A stretch of 64,000 nt of DNA from Stenotrophomonas indicatrix (GCA_041545745.1 CP168152.1:186001-250000), one strand, 5' to 3'; shown: positions 41,408 to 49,991, numbered from the stretch's first letter. Notes: a model not told the origin generated them from the sequence alone. Numbers and translations: made by a program.

Positions 41408-41926
41408 TCACTTCTTTTCAGGCTCGTTGACGATCACTTCCAGATCCTTCTGCAGATCTGCGAACAGCGGCTGCATGCGCGTCTGGATCGCCACCATCAC
41501 GTTCTGCATCAGTGCCGGGGTCTTGTCGAGCAGGCTCTGCCCAGCCGGGCTCTCGTAGAACTCGGCCATGGCCAGCACGTCTTCCTTGCTGAAGGTCTTC
41601 TTGTACAGGTCCACGTACATCGGCCGCAGCTGCTGCCACGACAGTGCCTGGCGCAGGGTCTGGCTGGTACGGGCCTGGATGCGCTGCAGCTGTTCCTGCT
41701 GCTGGTCATTGAGCTGGCGCTGTGCGGCCACCTGCTGGAACTGCTGCTGCTGCATCGCTTCGATCTGCGGCAGCATGGTGTCGATCATGCTCTGCGCACG
41801 CGAGGCCGACAGCAGGCGGTTGATGTCGCCATCGGTGGGGGCTGCGGCCAGCACCGGCGCGCTTGCTGCGGCCAGCACCAGCAGCAGGGTTGCGCGGTGC
41901 AACACGGAGGGAACGAAGCGGATCAT
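41408..41926 (-). CDS. Secreted DUF2059 protein
   Basis: Protein of 172 residues. A signal peptide (start M-I-R-F-V-P-S-V-L-H-R, cleavage near V-L-A-A-A) precedes an all-helical domain with the DUF2059 signature A-M-A-E-F-Y-E-S-P-A-G-Q-S-L-L and Y-K-K-T-F-S. Periplasmic, function unknown. ATG 41926 is chosen for its signal peptide. It is divergent from arfB, about 130 bp apart. Confidence 0.85.
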   Translation of the reverse strand: MIRFVPSVLHRATLLLVLAAASAPVLAAAPTDGDINRLLSASRAQSMIDTMLPQIEAMQQQQFQQVAAQRQLNDQQQEQLQRIQARTSQTLRQALSWQQLRPMYVDLYKKTFSKEDVLAMAEFYESPAGQSLLDKTPALMQNVMVAIQTRMQPLFADLQKDLEVIVNEPEKK

Positions 41927-42060
41927 GCGGAGCGTCCTGCAGTACACGGGACGGCAAGCATACCCCCGGCAAAGGCGAAGGCGGCGTGTTCGGTGCCTGA
42001 TCGGCGGCATACGGTGCGCGATGGCAGCCACGGCAACGCGCCTGCCGCTACAATGCGCGG

Positions 42061-42492
42061 ATGGGCAATGGACCGGTCACCATCAGCGCGCAGCTTGAAA
42101 TCCCCGACGGCGAGATCGTCGAGCGTTTCGTGCGCGCCAGTGGTGCCGGTGGCCAGAACGTCAACAAGGTCTCCACCGCGGTGGAACTGCGTTTCGATGT
42201 GGCCGGTTCGCCCTCGTTGCCCGAACCGTTGCGCGAGCGCCTGTTGGCGCGGCGCGACCGGCGAATGACCGGCGAAGGTGTGCTGGTCATCGACGCGCAA
42301 CGTTTCCGGACCCAGGATCGCAATCGCGAGGATGCGCGCGAGCGGCTGGCGGCCTTCATCCAGGCCGGGCTGAGCGTGCCCAAACCACGCAAGGCCACCA
42401 AGCCGACCTTCGGGTCGAAACTGCGTCGTCTGGACGCCAAACGCGGGCGCGCGCAGATCAAGCGCGGGCGCTCATCACGTGACTGGGAGTGA
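42061..42492 (+). CDS. arfB: ArfB, alternative ribosome-rescue peptidyl-tRNA hydrolase
   Basis: Protein of 143 residues. It has the release-factor catalytic G-G-Q motif in A-S-G-A-G-G-Q-N-V-N-K-V-S and a basic, disordered C-terminal tail (K-P-R-K-A-T-K, K-R-G-R-A-Q-I-K-R-G-R), which enters the empty mRNA channel of stalled ribosomes. Length and both parts match YaeJ/ArfB. It is followed at once by the acyltransferase gene. Confidence 0.94.
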   Translation: MGNGPVTISAQLEIPDGEIVERFVRASGAGGQNVNKVSTAVELRFDVAGSPSLPEPLRERLLARRDRRMTGEGVLVIDAQRFRTQDRNREDARERLAAFIQAGLSVPKPRKATKPTFGSKLRRLDAKRGRAQIKRGRSSRDWE

Positions 42493-42496
42493 TTGC

Positions 42497-43099
42497 TTGA
42501 ACAACCCGACGCCGTTGCTGCCGGCCATTCCGCCGAACATGCCGCAGGTCAGACCCAACCGTTTCCTGCGCTGGCTGGCGCGCTGCACGTTGCGCATGGG
42601 CGGCTGGAAGGTGACCGGCACCCTGCCGGACATCCCGAGGCTGGTGTTCATCATCGCCCCGCATTCCTCCAACTGGGACGGCCTGTGGGGCATGGCGGCG
42701 AAGATCGCGCTGGGCATGAAGGTGAAGGTGCTGGGCAAGGCCTCGCTGTTCTGGTGGCCGCTGGGTCCGCTGCTGCACAAGCTGGGCGTGATCCCGCTCG
42801 ATCGCAGCTCGCCGCAGGGCACCGTCGGCCAGGCCGTGGATCTGCTGCGCGACAACGAGAAGATGTGGTTCGCGATCACCCCTGAAGGCACCCGCAAGGC
42901 CGTCAAGGAATGGAAGGCCGGTTTCCTGAAGATCGCGCGGATGGCCGACGTGCCGATCCTGGCGGCGTACTTCCACTACCCGGAGAAGATCATCGGCATC
43001 GGTCCGGTGTTCACGCCGACCGGCGATGACGCCGCCGACATGGCCGCCATCCGCGAGTTCTACCGGCCGTGGATCGGCAAGACCCGCGGCACGGTCTGA
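42497..43099 (+). CDS. Lysophospholipid acyltransferase family protein
   Basis: Membrane-associated acyltransferase of about 200 residues (PlsC fold). The H-x4-D motif is H-S-S-N-W-D; the second landmark is F-A-I-T-P-E-G-T-R-K. The start is unclear: TTG 42497 follows GGGAG, GTG 42479 would overlap arfB, and ATG 42539 would drop 14 residues. It lies 4 bp after arfB and probably shares its transcript. Substrate not determined. Confidence 0.84.
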   Translation: MNNPTPLLPAIPPNMPQVRPNRFLRWLARCTLRMGGWKVTGTLPDIPRLVFIIAPHSSNWDGLWGMAAKIALGMKVKVLGKASLFWWPLGPLLHKLGVIPLDRSSPQGTVGQAVDLLRDNEKMWFAITPEGTRKAVKEWKAGFLKIARMADVPILAAYFHYPEKIIGIGPVFTPTGDDAADMAAIREFYRPWIGKTRGTV

Positions 43100-43210
43100 G
43101 CCGATCGCTGCCGGCAGCGTAGACGCCACGTCCGGCACATGCCGGGCGCCCGTGACAGGAGTAGGGTGGACGGCTGCCATCCCGTACCGTCTGCCCAAGG
43201 AGCGTTTTAC

Positions 43211-45367
43211 ATGTCGCGTACCGTAGTCCTGGCCGCCGCCATCAGCCTGGCGCTGGCGGCCTGTTCCGGCAAGGAGTCCACCCCCGTGTCCGAAGCCCAG
43301 AATGCACCGGCCCAGCAGCCGGCCGAAGCCTCCACCAACCCGCTGCTGACCGCCAGCAGCCTGCCGTTCCAGGCACCGCCGTTCGACAAGATCAAGGACA
43401 GCGATTACCTGCCGGCCTTCGAAGAAGGCATGCGCCTGCATCTGGCCGACGTGCGCAAGATCGCCGACAGCGCCGAACCGGCCACCTTCGACAACACCAT
43501 CGTGGCGATGGAGCGCAGCGGCGAGACCCTGACCCGCGTGTCGCGCATCTTCTTCGGCCTGGTCCAGGCCGATACCAACGATGCCCGCCAGAAGATCCAG
43601 GAAGAAGTGGCGCCGAAGCTGGCCGCGCACCAGGACGAGATCAACCTCGATCCGAAGCTGTTCGCGCGCGTGAAGTCGCTGTACGACCAGCGCGAGACGC
43701 TGGGCCTGGATCCGGTGCAGAAGCGCCTGGTCGAGCATTACTACGACGGCCTGGTGCGCTCGGGCGCACAGCTGTCCGACGCCGACAAGGCGAGCCTGCG
43801 CAAGCTCAACGTGGAAGAAACCACGCTGTCCACCCAGTTCCACACCCGTCTGGTGGCGGCAACCGCCGCTGCCGCGGTGGTGGTGGACGACAAGGCCAAG
43901 CTGGCCGGCCTGGACGAGGGCGCGGTCAACAATGCCGCCGCCGCTGCCAAGGACCGCAAGCTGGATGGCAAGTTCCTGCTGCCGCTGCAGAACACCACCC
44001 AGCAGCCGGTGCTCGGTTCGCTGACCGACCGCGACCAGCGCGCCGCCGTGCTGAAGGCTTCGGAAACCCGCGCCGAGCGCGGCGATGCCAATGACACCCG
44101 GCAGACCGTGCAGCGCCTGGCCCAGCTGCGTGCGCAGAAGGCCAAGCTGCTCGGCTTTGACACCTTCGCCGACTACCAGCTGGGCGACCAGATGGCCAAG
44201 ACCCCGGCCGCCGCACTCAAGCTGCTGACCGACACCGTGCCGGCCGCCACCGCCAAGGCCCGCGCCGAAGCCGGTGAGATCCAGAAGGTGATCGACGCCC
44301 AGAAGGGCGGTTTCCAGGTAGCCGCCTCGGATTGGGACTTCTACGCCGAGCAGGTGCGCAAGGCCAAGTACGATCTGGACGAGTCGCAGATCAAGCCGTA
44401 TTTCGAGCTGGACAACGTGCTGCAGAACGGCGTCTTCTACGCCGCCACCCAGCTGTACGGCATCACCTTCAAGCCGCGCACCGACATTCCGACCTACAAC
44501 CCGGACATGAAGGTGTACGAAGTGTTCGACAAGGACGGCACTTCGCTGGCCCTGTTCTACACCGACTACTTCAAGCGTGACAGCAAGTCCGGCGGCGCCT
44601 GGATGGACGTGTTCGTCGAACAGGACGGCCTGACCGGTGCCAAGCCGGTGGTCTACAACGTCTGCAACTTCACCAAGCCGGCCGCTGGCCAGCCTGCGCT
44701 GATCAGCTTCGACGATGTCACCACGATGTTCCATGAGTTCGGCCATGCATTGCACGGCATGTTCTCGAACGTGAAGTATCCGTCGATCGCCGGCACCGCC
44801 ACCTCGCGCGATTTCGTCGAGTTCCCGTCGCAGTTCAACGAGCACTGGGCGCTGGACCCGAAGGTGTTCGCCAACTACGCCAAGCACTACAAGACCGGCG
44901 AAGCGATGCCGCAGGAACTGGTCGACAAGATCCTCAAGGCACGCAGCTTCAACCAGGGCTACGCGACCACCGAGTACCTGTCGGCCGCACTGCTCGACCT
45001 GGCCTGGCACACGCAGAAGGCCGATGCCCCGCTGCAGGATGTCGGCGCCTTCGAAGCCAGCGCGCTGAAGAAGTTCAAGGTCGACCTGCCGCAGGTGCCG
45101 CCGCGTTACCGCACCACCTACTTCGACCACATCTGGGGTGGCGGTTACTCGGCCGGCTACTACGCCTACTTCTGGGCGGAAGTGCTGGACCATGACGCCT
45201 ACCAGTGGTTCACCGAACACGGTGGCCTGACCGCCGCCAACGGCCAGGAATTCCGCGACAAGATCCTCTCGCGCGGCAACAGCGTGGAGCTGTCGACCCT
45301 GTACCGCGATTTCCGCGGCAAGGATCCGTCGGTGGAACCGCTGTTGAAGTTCCGCGGCCTGAAGTAA
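43211..45367 (+). CDS. dcp: M3-family metallopeptidase (peptidyl-dipeptidase Dcp-like), lipoprotein
   Basis: Zinc peptidase of 718 residues. A lipoprotein signal (L-A-L-A-A-C, Cys18) anchors it in the envelope. The zinc motif is F-H-E-F-G-H-A-L-H, followed further on by the third ligand Glu in D-F-V-E-F-P-S-Q. The C-terminal motif Y-F-D-H-I-W-G-G-G-Y-S-A-G-Y-Y is typical of Dcp. It probably trims dipeptides in the periplasm. ATG 43211 is preferred because upstream starts lack the signal. Confidence 0.92.
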   Translation: MSRTVVLAAAISLALAACSGKESTPVSEAQNAPAQQPAEASTNPLLTASSLPFQAPPFDKIKDSDYLPAFEEGMRLHLADVRKIADSAEPATFDNTIVAMERSGETLTRVSRIFFGLVQADTNDARQKIQEEVAPKLAAHQDEINLDPKLFARVKSLYDQRETLGLDPVQKRLVEHYYDGLVRSGAQLSDADKASLRKLNVEETTLSTQFHTRLVAATAAAAVVVDDKAKLAGLDEGAVNNAAAAAKDRKLDGKFLLPLQNTTQQPVLGSLTDRDQRAAVLKASETRAERGDANDTRQTVQRLAQLRAQKAKLLGFDTFADYQLGDQMAKTPAAALKLLTDTVPAATAKARAEAGEIQKVIDAQKGGFQVAASDWDFYAEQVRKAKYDLDESQIKPYFELDNVLQNGVFYAATQLYGITFKPRTDIPTYNPDMKVYEVFDKDGTSLALFYTDYFKRDSKSGGAWMDVFVEQDGLTGAKPVVYNVCNFTKPAAGQPALISFDDVTTMFHEFGHALHGMFSNVKYPSIAGTATSRDFVEFPSQFNEHWALDPKVFANYAKHYKTGEAMPQELVDKILKARSFNQGYATTEYLSAALLDLAWHTQKADAPLQDVGAFEASALKKFKVDLPQVPPRYRTTYFDHIWGGGYSAGYYAYFWAEVLDHDAYQWFTEHGGLTAANGQEFRDKILSRGNSVELSTLYRDFRGKDPSVEPLLKFRGLK

Positions 45368-45390
45368 GCGCGGCCTGAAGTACGAAAGAA

Positions 45391-45422
45391 AAAGCGGCGG
45401 GGGCGACCCCGCCGTTTTTTTT
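45391..45422 (+). terminator. Rho-independent terminator of dcp
   Basis: An 8-bp C/G stem (45395-45402 with 45407-45414) with loop GCGA and eight T residues (45415-45422). Confidence 0.92.
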
Positions 45423-45428
45423 GCGTCG

Positions 45429-45476
45429 ATGCCCTCGACAGATAAGGCGGACCCACCCCGCCATCCCACAGGAAAC
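45429..45476. repeat. Remnant of the composite intergenic element
   Basis: Starts CCTCGACAGAT, like the left end of the composite elements at 37.3 and 49.7 kb, then jumps to CCACCCCGCCATCCCA-like sequence matching the right end of the 49.7 kb copy. The centre with the ANGGAN hairpins is missing. It reads as an internal deletion. Confidence 0.5.
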
Positions 45477-45500
45477 CGGCTTTGGCTGTTGCTGTTGAGG

Positions 45501-45524
45501 TTGCCGGCCAGCGGCCGGCACTAC
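45501..45524. repeat. Single SMAG-type repeat (GCCGGCC class)
   Basis: One arm TTGCCGGCCAGCGGCCGGCA ending in CTAC, without a facing GTAG copy. Next to the composite-element remnant. Confidence 0.75.
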
Positions 45525-45548
45525 CGGGTGCCGGCCGCAGCCCGGCCA

Positions 45549-45995
45549 TCACGTCCCTACATGCACCCGGTTCGCCTGCTCGGCCAACCCCAGGTGATCC
45601 AGCGCGATATCCAGCGCCAGCACATAGCTCTGCGCACCATATCCGGCCGCGATCCCCAGGCGCTGGCCAACGCCAGCCGGCAGGCACGGCTCGGCCACCG
45701 CGCCGTCGTCATGCACCTCCACGTACGCGTTGTGCAGGTAGGGCAGCAGCCGCTGCAGGCGCAGGCTGTCGGCACACGCGCCCGGATCCAGCAGCGTCAC
45801 CTCGCCACGGCTGTGGTCGGCCACGCGCAGCGCGTCCAGCAGTTCCTGTTCCGAACCGCAGGCGCGGATTGCCACGCTGGTACCTGCATCGATCGCACGG
45901 TGCACCAGTGATTTCAGTACCGGCGCCGGCAGCGGCGCGGCGGTGCGGATCAACGCGCCAGCCGCTTCCGGGCCACGGATGATGAAGATCGACAT
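45549..45995 (-). CDS. Degenerate type II dehydroquinase (AroQ)-like protein
   Basis: Protein of 148 residues. The overall order of AroQ features can be traced: I-I-R-G-P-E at the N-terminus (for the lNGPNL strand), L-L-D-P-G-A-C-A-D-S in place of I-N-P-G-A-Y-T-H-T-S, N-A-Y-V-E-V-H for the V-E-V-H strand, and G-Y-G-A-Q-S-Y-V-L-A-L for the final helix. Catalytic residues are missing: the Arg-Tyr loop is changed and the His after V-E-V-H-(I-S-N) is replaced. It therefore probably lacks dehydroquinase activity. It starts 3 nt after the stop of a similar gene. Confidence 0.6.
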   Translation of the reverse strand: MSIFIIRGPEAAGALIRTAAPLPAPVLKSLVHRAIDAGTSVAIRACGSEQELLDALRVADHSRGEVTLLDPGACADSLRLQRLLPYLHNAYVEVHDDGAVAEPCLPAGVGQRLGIAAGYGAQSYVLALDIALDHLGLAEQANRVHVGT

Positions 45996-45998
45996 GGC

Positions 45999-46400
45999 TC
46001 AGCCCTCCCGTGCCAGGCGACGGCTGACGATGGCCAATGACAGCGGATAGCCCGCCTGCTGGCTGCGTTGGTCGACCACCACGGCAGCCGGGCCGTGCTG
46101 CAGGCGCAGGCGTGTTTCCAGGCCGGGCTGATGCGGCGACTGCAGTTCGATGTACTCCGCCGGCAGACCGTCCAGCGCCGCCTGCAGCGCACCGCCCTCG
46201 GCGCGCCATTGCGCTTCGTCGGCGACGCCGACATCAAGCAGCACCCAGTCCGCGCTGCGCGCCTGCGGCTGGCACAGGCACTGGCGCACATCGGCCAGGC
46301 TGGCGCAGTCGGTGCACAGCACCGGATGGCCGGACAACTCGGCCGGCAGCAGCGGACGCGGCACCGACGGCGACGCATGCCGGATCACCAGGAGGGTCAT
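45999..46400 (-). CDS. Second AroQ-like paralogue, also degenerate
   Basis: Protein of 133 residues with a similar layout: V-I-R-H-A-S-P-S-V-P at the start, W-V-L-L-D-V-G-V-A-D-E-A, E-Y-I-E-L-Q-S-P matching the V-E-V-H strand, and A-G-Y-P-L-S-L-A-I-V at the end. Catalytic Tyr, Arg and His are not conserved. It lies upstream of the AroQ-like gene at 45549 in the same operon, so these are likely tandem paralogues. The start at 46400 has only a weak AAGG site. The AroQ relation is an inference from motif order. Confidence 0.5.
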   Translation of the reverse strand: MTLLVIRHASPSVPRPLLPAELSGHPVLCTDCASLADVRQCLCQPQARSADWVLLDVGVADEAQWRAEGGALQAALDGLPAEYIELQSPHQPGLETRLRLQHGPAAVVVDQRSQQAGYPLSLAIVSRRLAREG

Positions 46401-46516
46401 ACAACACCTTGCGCAAAGCGCCCTGCGGCGCGGTAGGCACACGATGCGCGTGGTGGCCGTAAAGGTGCGATGCCCCGTGCCGGGCCTGGGCGTAAAACCT
46501 GCGTAACCCTGCATCG

Positions 46517-46591
46517 GTAGCGCCGGGCCATGCCCGGCGACACGTCGAAGCGGCCGCGCTGTGCGCTCGCCGGGCACGGCCCAGCGCTACC
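46517..46591. repeat. SMAG-type repeat pair (GGGCCATGCCCGG class)
   Basis: GTAG at 46517 and CTAC ending 46591 with facing GCCGGGC palindromes, in the divergent gap before lepB. Confidence 0.8.
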
Positions 46592-46648
46592 GGGAACCTC
46601 TTCAGCCCGGATGTGGTCAGATGCAGCTACCACCACCCGGAGCCTGAC

Positions 46649-47275
46649 ATGGATGCTGTTGCCCGCCCCCCGTTTTCGCAGCGCACGCTTGCCTGGCTGA
46701 AGAAAGAGGCGTTGCCGCTGCTGGTGATGCTGGGGCTGCTCGCCGCCGCCCGCGATACCCTCGCCAACCACTACGTCGTGCCAAGCGGCTCGATGCAACC
46801 GACGCTGCAACCGGGCGACCGGGTGGTGGTGGACATGCGTGCCTATGGCCTGCGCCTGCCGTTCACCAGCAAGGAACTGCTGGGTACCGGCACGCCGCAG
46901 CGTGGTGAGGTGGCCGTGTTCGATTCACCGGCCGACGGCACCCGCCTGATCAAGCGCGTCGCCGCCGTGGCCGGCGACCACGTGCAACTGCACGATGGTC
47001 ACCTGAGCATCAACGGCCAGCCGCTGCAGATCGCTGACCTGGCCGACACCGAAGCCTTCGGTGATCGCCGTGCCAGCCTCGACCTGGACAGGGGCGGTGG
47101 CCCGGACATCGTGGATCTGCAGGTGCCCGCCGGCAAGGTGCTGGTGCTGGGCGACCATCGCGGCAACAGCTTCGATGGCCGCTTCTTCGGCTTCGTCGAT
47201 GCGGGCAAGATCTACGGTCGCGCGGTGGCGGTCTATTACCGCCGTGGCGACGGGTTCGAGTGGCAGCGGCTGTAA
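46649..47275 (+). CDS. lepB: Signal peptidase I
   Basis: Inner-membrane serine peptidase of 208 residues with one N-terminal membrane helix (L-P-L-L-V-M-L-G-L-L-A-A-A). Catalytic Ser in V-P-S-G-S-M-Q-P-T-L, Lys in R-L-I-K-R-V-A-A-V-A-G-D, and the C-terminal box G-D-H-R-G-N-S-F-D-G-R. It lacks the second membrane helix of E. coli LepB and is not next to lepA-rnc, so it is probably an additional signal peptidase. ATG 46649 is preferred over 46613. Confidence 0.9.
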   Translation: MDAVARPPFSQRTLAWLKKEALPLLVMLGLLAAARDTLANHYVVPSGSMQPTLQPGDRVVVDMRAYGLRLPFTSKELLGTGTPQRGEVAVFDSPADGTRLIKRVAAVAGDHVQLHDGHLSINGQPLQIADLADTEAFGDRRASLDLDRGGGPDIVDLQVPAGKVLVLGDHRGNSFDGRFFGFVDAGKIYGRAVAVYYRRGDGFEWQRL

Positions 47276-47280
47276 ACTGA

Positions 47281-47317
47281 ATCGATACGGCAGGCGTATC
47301 GATCCTGACTTATCAGG
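47281..47317. promoter_or_regulatory. Two palindromes upstream of the MFS gene
   Basis: ATCGATACG-GCAGG-CGTATCGAT (47281-47303) is a perfect 9-bp inverted repeat and CCTGA-CTTA-TCAGG (47304-47317) a second perfect one directly after. They lie between lepB and the MFS gene and could be operators for the exporter or a lepB terminator; no U-run supports the latter. Confidence 0.45.
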
Positions 47318-47396
47318 TTATGGATCGACTGGATGGACGGGCCTAGTCTGAGGCCCGTCCCCTCCATTCCGGCCGCCCCCACGGCCCACCGCCCCC

Positions 47397-48653
47397 ATGA
47401 CTGGCGAAACTCCGGCGGCCCTCGTCGACCGTCCCCGTACTGACCACGCTCCCGCCGACACCCGCATCCAGCAGGGAACGCCGGCCTTCCGCCGCACCGC
47501 GCTGGCGCTGTTCCTGGCCGGCTTTTCGACCTTCGGCCTGCTGTATACCGTGCAGCCGCTGCTGCCCGAGTTCAGCCGCCACTTCGGCGTGTCCGCTGCG
47601 GGCAGTGCGATGTCGCTGTCGCTGACCACCGGCACCCTGGCAGTGGCCATGCTGCTGGCGGGCCTGCTGTCCGATGCGGTTGGCCGGCGCCCGCTGATGA
47701 TCGTTGCGTTGCTGGCCTCGGCCACGTTGTCGCTGTGCACCGCGCTGGTCGACGACTGGACCACCCTGCTGGTGCTGCGCACCCTGCTGGGGCTGGCGCT
47801 GAGCGGGGTACCTGCGGTGGCGATGACCTACCTGGTGGAGGAAATGGACAGCCGCGCGCTGGGCCTGGCGATGGGCCTGTACATCGGCGGCAATGCCATC
47901 GGTGGCATGAGCGGGCGCCTGCTGGCCGGCATCATCGCCGACCATTGGGGCTGGCGCTGGGGCATCGGCGTGGTCTCGATCATCGCCGTGGCCAGCACCG
48001 TGCTGCTGTGGCTGCAGCTGCCGCCGTCGCGCCACTTCCAGCCCAGCCGCAGTGGCCTGCGCCAGTTGCCCGCGCGCTGGCGCACGCTGTTCGCCGACCC
48101 AGGCCTGCCGTGGTTGTTCGCTACTTCGTTCGTGCTGATGGGCGTGTTCGTCACCCTCTACAACTACCTCGGCTACCACCTGCTGGCGCCGCCGTACCAC
48201 CTCAGCCAGACCGTGGTCGGGTTGATTTTCAGCGTGTACCTCGTCGGCACCTTCAGTTCGGCGTGGATGGGCCAGCAGGCCACGCGCCATGGGCGCGGTC
48301 GCATCCTGTCGATCTCCTTCGGCCTGATCGCCGCCGGCATCGTGCTGCTGGCGATGCCGTGGCTGTCGGCGATGGCGGTGGGTATCGCGCTGGTGACGTT
48401 CGGTTTCTTCGGTGGCCATTCGGTGGCCAGCAGCTGGGTCGGCAGCCGTGCTGGTTCGATGCGTGCGGAAGCGTCGGCACTGTACCTGTTCGCCTATTAC
48501 CTGGGTTCCAGCGTGCTGGGCGGCGTGGGCGGCCTGGCCTATGCCGCGTGGGACTGGCTGGGCGTGTGCGCGTTCGCCGCGCTGCTGACCCTGATCGGCG
48601 GTGGCATCGTCTGGGCGCTGCAGCAGCGCGCGCCGCAGCCGGTGACGGCCTGA
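47397..48653 (+). CDS. MFS transporter (YnfM-like)
   Basis: Inner-membrane major facilitator of 418 residues with about 12 helices. The A-motif is G-L-L-S-D-A-V-G-R-R-P-L-M. The pattern Y-T-V-Q-P-L-L-P-E-F and the length match the YnfM/NepI-like proton-driven efflux group. A LysR regulator faces it at the 3' side; in E. coli ynfM also neighbours a LysR gene. Substrate unknown. Confidence 0.88.
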   Translation: MTGETPAALVDRPRTDHAPADTRIQQGTPAFRRTALALFLAGFSTFGLLYTVQPLLPEFSRHFGVSAAGSAMSLSLTTGTLAVAMLLAGLLSDAVGRRPLMIVALLASATLSLCTALVDDWTTLLVLRTLLGLALSGVPAVAMTYLVEEMDSRALGLAMGLYIGGNAIGGMSGRLLAGIIADHWGWRWGIGVVSIIAVASTVLLWLQLPPSRHFQPSRSGLRQLPARWRTLFADPGLPWLFATSFVLMGVFVTLYNYLGYHLLAPPYHLSQTVVGLIFSVYLVGTFSSAWMGQQATRHGRGRILSISFGLIAAGIVLLAMPWLSAMAVGIALVTFGFFGGHSVASSWVGSRAGSMRAEASALYLFAYYLGSSVLGGVGGLAYAAWDWLGVCAFAALLTLIGGGIVWALQQRAPQPVTA

Positions 48654-48663
48654 TCCTGCTCTG

Positions 48664-48720
48664 GTAGATGCCGACCTTGGTCGGCGTTGTGCTCCTGGGC
48701 CAACCAAGGTTGGCCACTAC
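48664..48720. repeat. SMAG-type repeat pair
   Basis: GTAG at 48664 and CTAC ending 48720 with CCGACCTTGGTCGG and CCAACCAAGGTTGG palindromes, in the convergent gap between the MFS and LysR genes. Confidence 0.8.
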
Positions 48721-48735
48721 CGGGTGCGATGCAGC

Positions 48736-49644
48736 TCACTCTTCGGCAAACGCCTCGCGCAGCAGCCCGGCGAAATTGCGGATCAACGGGGTCACACCCT
48801 CGCGGCGCCACGCCAGCTGCACTTCCGAATGCGCGCCGGCATCGGCCAGCGGCACGAAGCGCGCACCTTCCACCCGGATGTGGTCGCACGACGAAGGCAG
48901 GATCGCCGCACCGAGGCCGGCTGCAGCCAGGCTGATCAACGTCGAAGCCTCACCGGCCTCCTGCACGATGCGTGGAGTGAAGCCCGCCGCCGCGCACAAC
49001 GCGATCATGTGGTCATGGATGCCTGCCCCGGCGCTGCGGCGGAACGCCACGAACGGTTCCTGCGCCAGATCCCGCAACGCCAGCGTGCCGCTTTTCGACA
49101 GTCGGCGCAGGGCAGGGTGGCCGGCATGCACGATCAACGCCAGTGGATCGACGAACAGGCTGTGCGCCACCAGCTCGGCCGGCAGCGTGCGCTTGCGGAT
49201 GATGCCCACGTCCAGTGAACCATCCAGCAGCGCATCGATCTGCTGCAGGGTATTCATCTCGCTCAGCTGCAGGCGCACCTGCGAATACTGCTGGCGGTAC
49301 TGCAGGATCGAACGCGGAATCTGCGGCGACAACGGCGTGGCCCGGGTCAAGCCGATACGCAGCTCACCCTGCTCGCCACGCTGCGCGCGCTGCACTTCAT
49401 CCACCGCCGATTCCACCTGCTGCACGATGCCGCGCGCACGTTCCTGCAGCAGTTCCCCCGCGGCCGTCAGCTGCACGCGCCGATGGCTGCGCACGAACAG
49501 ACGCGCACCGATCAGTTCCTCCAGCTGCCGGATCTGCTGGCTGAGCGGCGGCTGCGACATCCCCAACCGCTCGGCCGCCTGGCCGAAGTGCAGGGTATCG
49601 GCAACGGCAAGGAAGTAGCGCAGGTGGCGAAGTTCGATGGACAT
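48736..49644 (-). CDS. LysR-family regulator
   Basis: Regulator of 302 residues. N-terminal winged helix-turn-helix: L-R-Y-F-L-A-V-A-D-T-L-H-F-G-Q-A-A-E-R-L-G-M-S-Q-P-P-L-S. The C-terminal effector domain is of the BenM/CatM/CbbR type (P-L-S-P-Q-I-P-R, G-A-A-I-L-P-S-S). It converges with the MFS gene, and co-regulation is possible but not seen in its position. Confidence 0.9.
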   Translation of the reverse strand: MSIELRHLRYFLAVADTLHFGQAAERLGMSQPPLSQQIRQLEELIGARLFVRSHRRVQLTAAGELLQERARGIVQQVESAVDEVQRAQRGEQGELRIGLTRATPLSPQIPRSILQYRQQYSQVRLQLSEMNTLQQIDALLDGSLDVGIIRKRTLPAELVAHSLFVDPLALIVHAGHPALRRLSKSGTLALRDLAQEPFVAFRRSAGAGIHDHMIALCAAAGFTPRIVQEAGEASTLISLAAAGLGAAILPSSCDHIRVEGARFVPLADAGAHSEVQLAWRREGVTPLIRNFAGLLREAFAEE

Positions 49645-49682
49645 GGATGCAGTCTATCCAGCCCGACCCCACGAGTCCCCAT

Positions 49683-49918
49683 CCACGCATGGCGTGGATC
49701 TACCGTGTCGACCAAGGTCGACACCCACCAACAGCAGCACAGAACGAGGCAGGGGTCAGAGCCCGTTGCGCAGCAACGGGATCCGACCCCGACAGATCGC
49801 GGAAATCCGTCAGAGGCGGGGCGGTGTGGGTGGGCAGGACCGTTGGCGCCATGGATGGCGCCATCGAGCCCCCAAGGACGGGTTTACGGCGTGTCCGGCC
49901 CACCCACATCGCCCCGCC
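49683..49918. repeat. Composite intergenic element B, with covarying long stem and ANGGAN loops
   Basis: Same order as element A: SMAG half (49683-49703), GTGTCGACC/GGTCGACAC hairpin (49705-49724), a GGGGTCAGAGCCC hairpin (49752-49790; only a trace in A), GACAGATCGCGGAAA hairpin, then a 21-bp stem 49815-49835 with 49898-49918 (one G-U pair). Inside are GGCGCC-ATGGAT-GGCGCC (49845-49862) and AGCCC..AAGGAC..GGGTT (49867-49884), nearly identical to A, and then TTTACGGCGTG. The stem differs in sequence from A but stays complementary. It lies upstream of the LysR gene at 48736 and after the LysR stop at 49992. Confidence 0.75.
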
Positions 49919-49991
49919 ATCCCATGGAATCCCCGCTGTTGCCGTTGCCGTTGATTCGGCAGGTGCAGGGCGCAGCCCTGCCGGCAAACCC

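Noticed and set aside
42458..45469. Very long open frame on the minus strand opposite the acyltransferase and M3 peptidase genes
   Set aside because: High GC produces long shadow frames; the plus strand carries a catalytic H-E-x-x-H, lipobox and acyltransferase motifs, whereas the minus frame has no recognisable domain.
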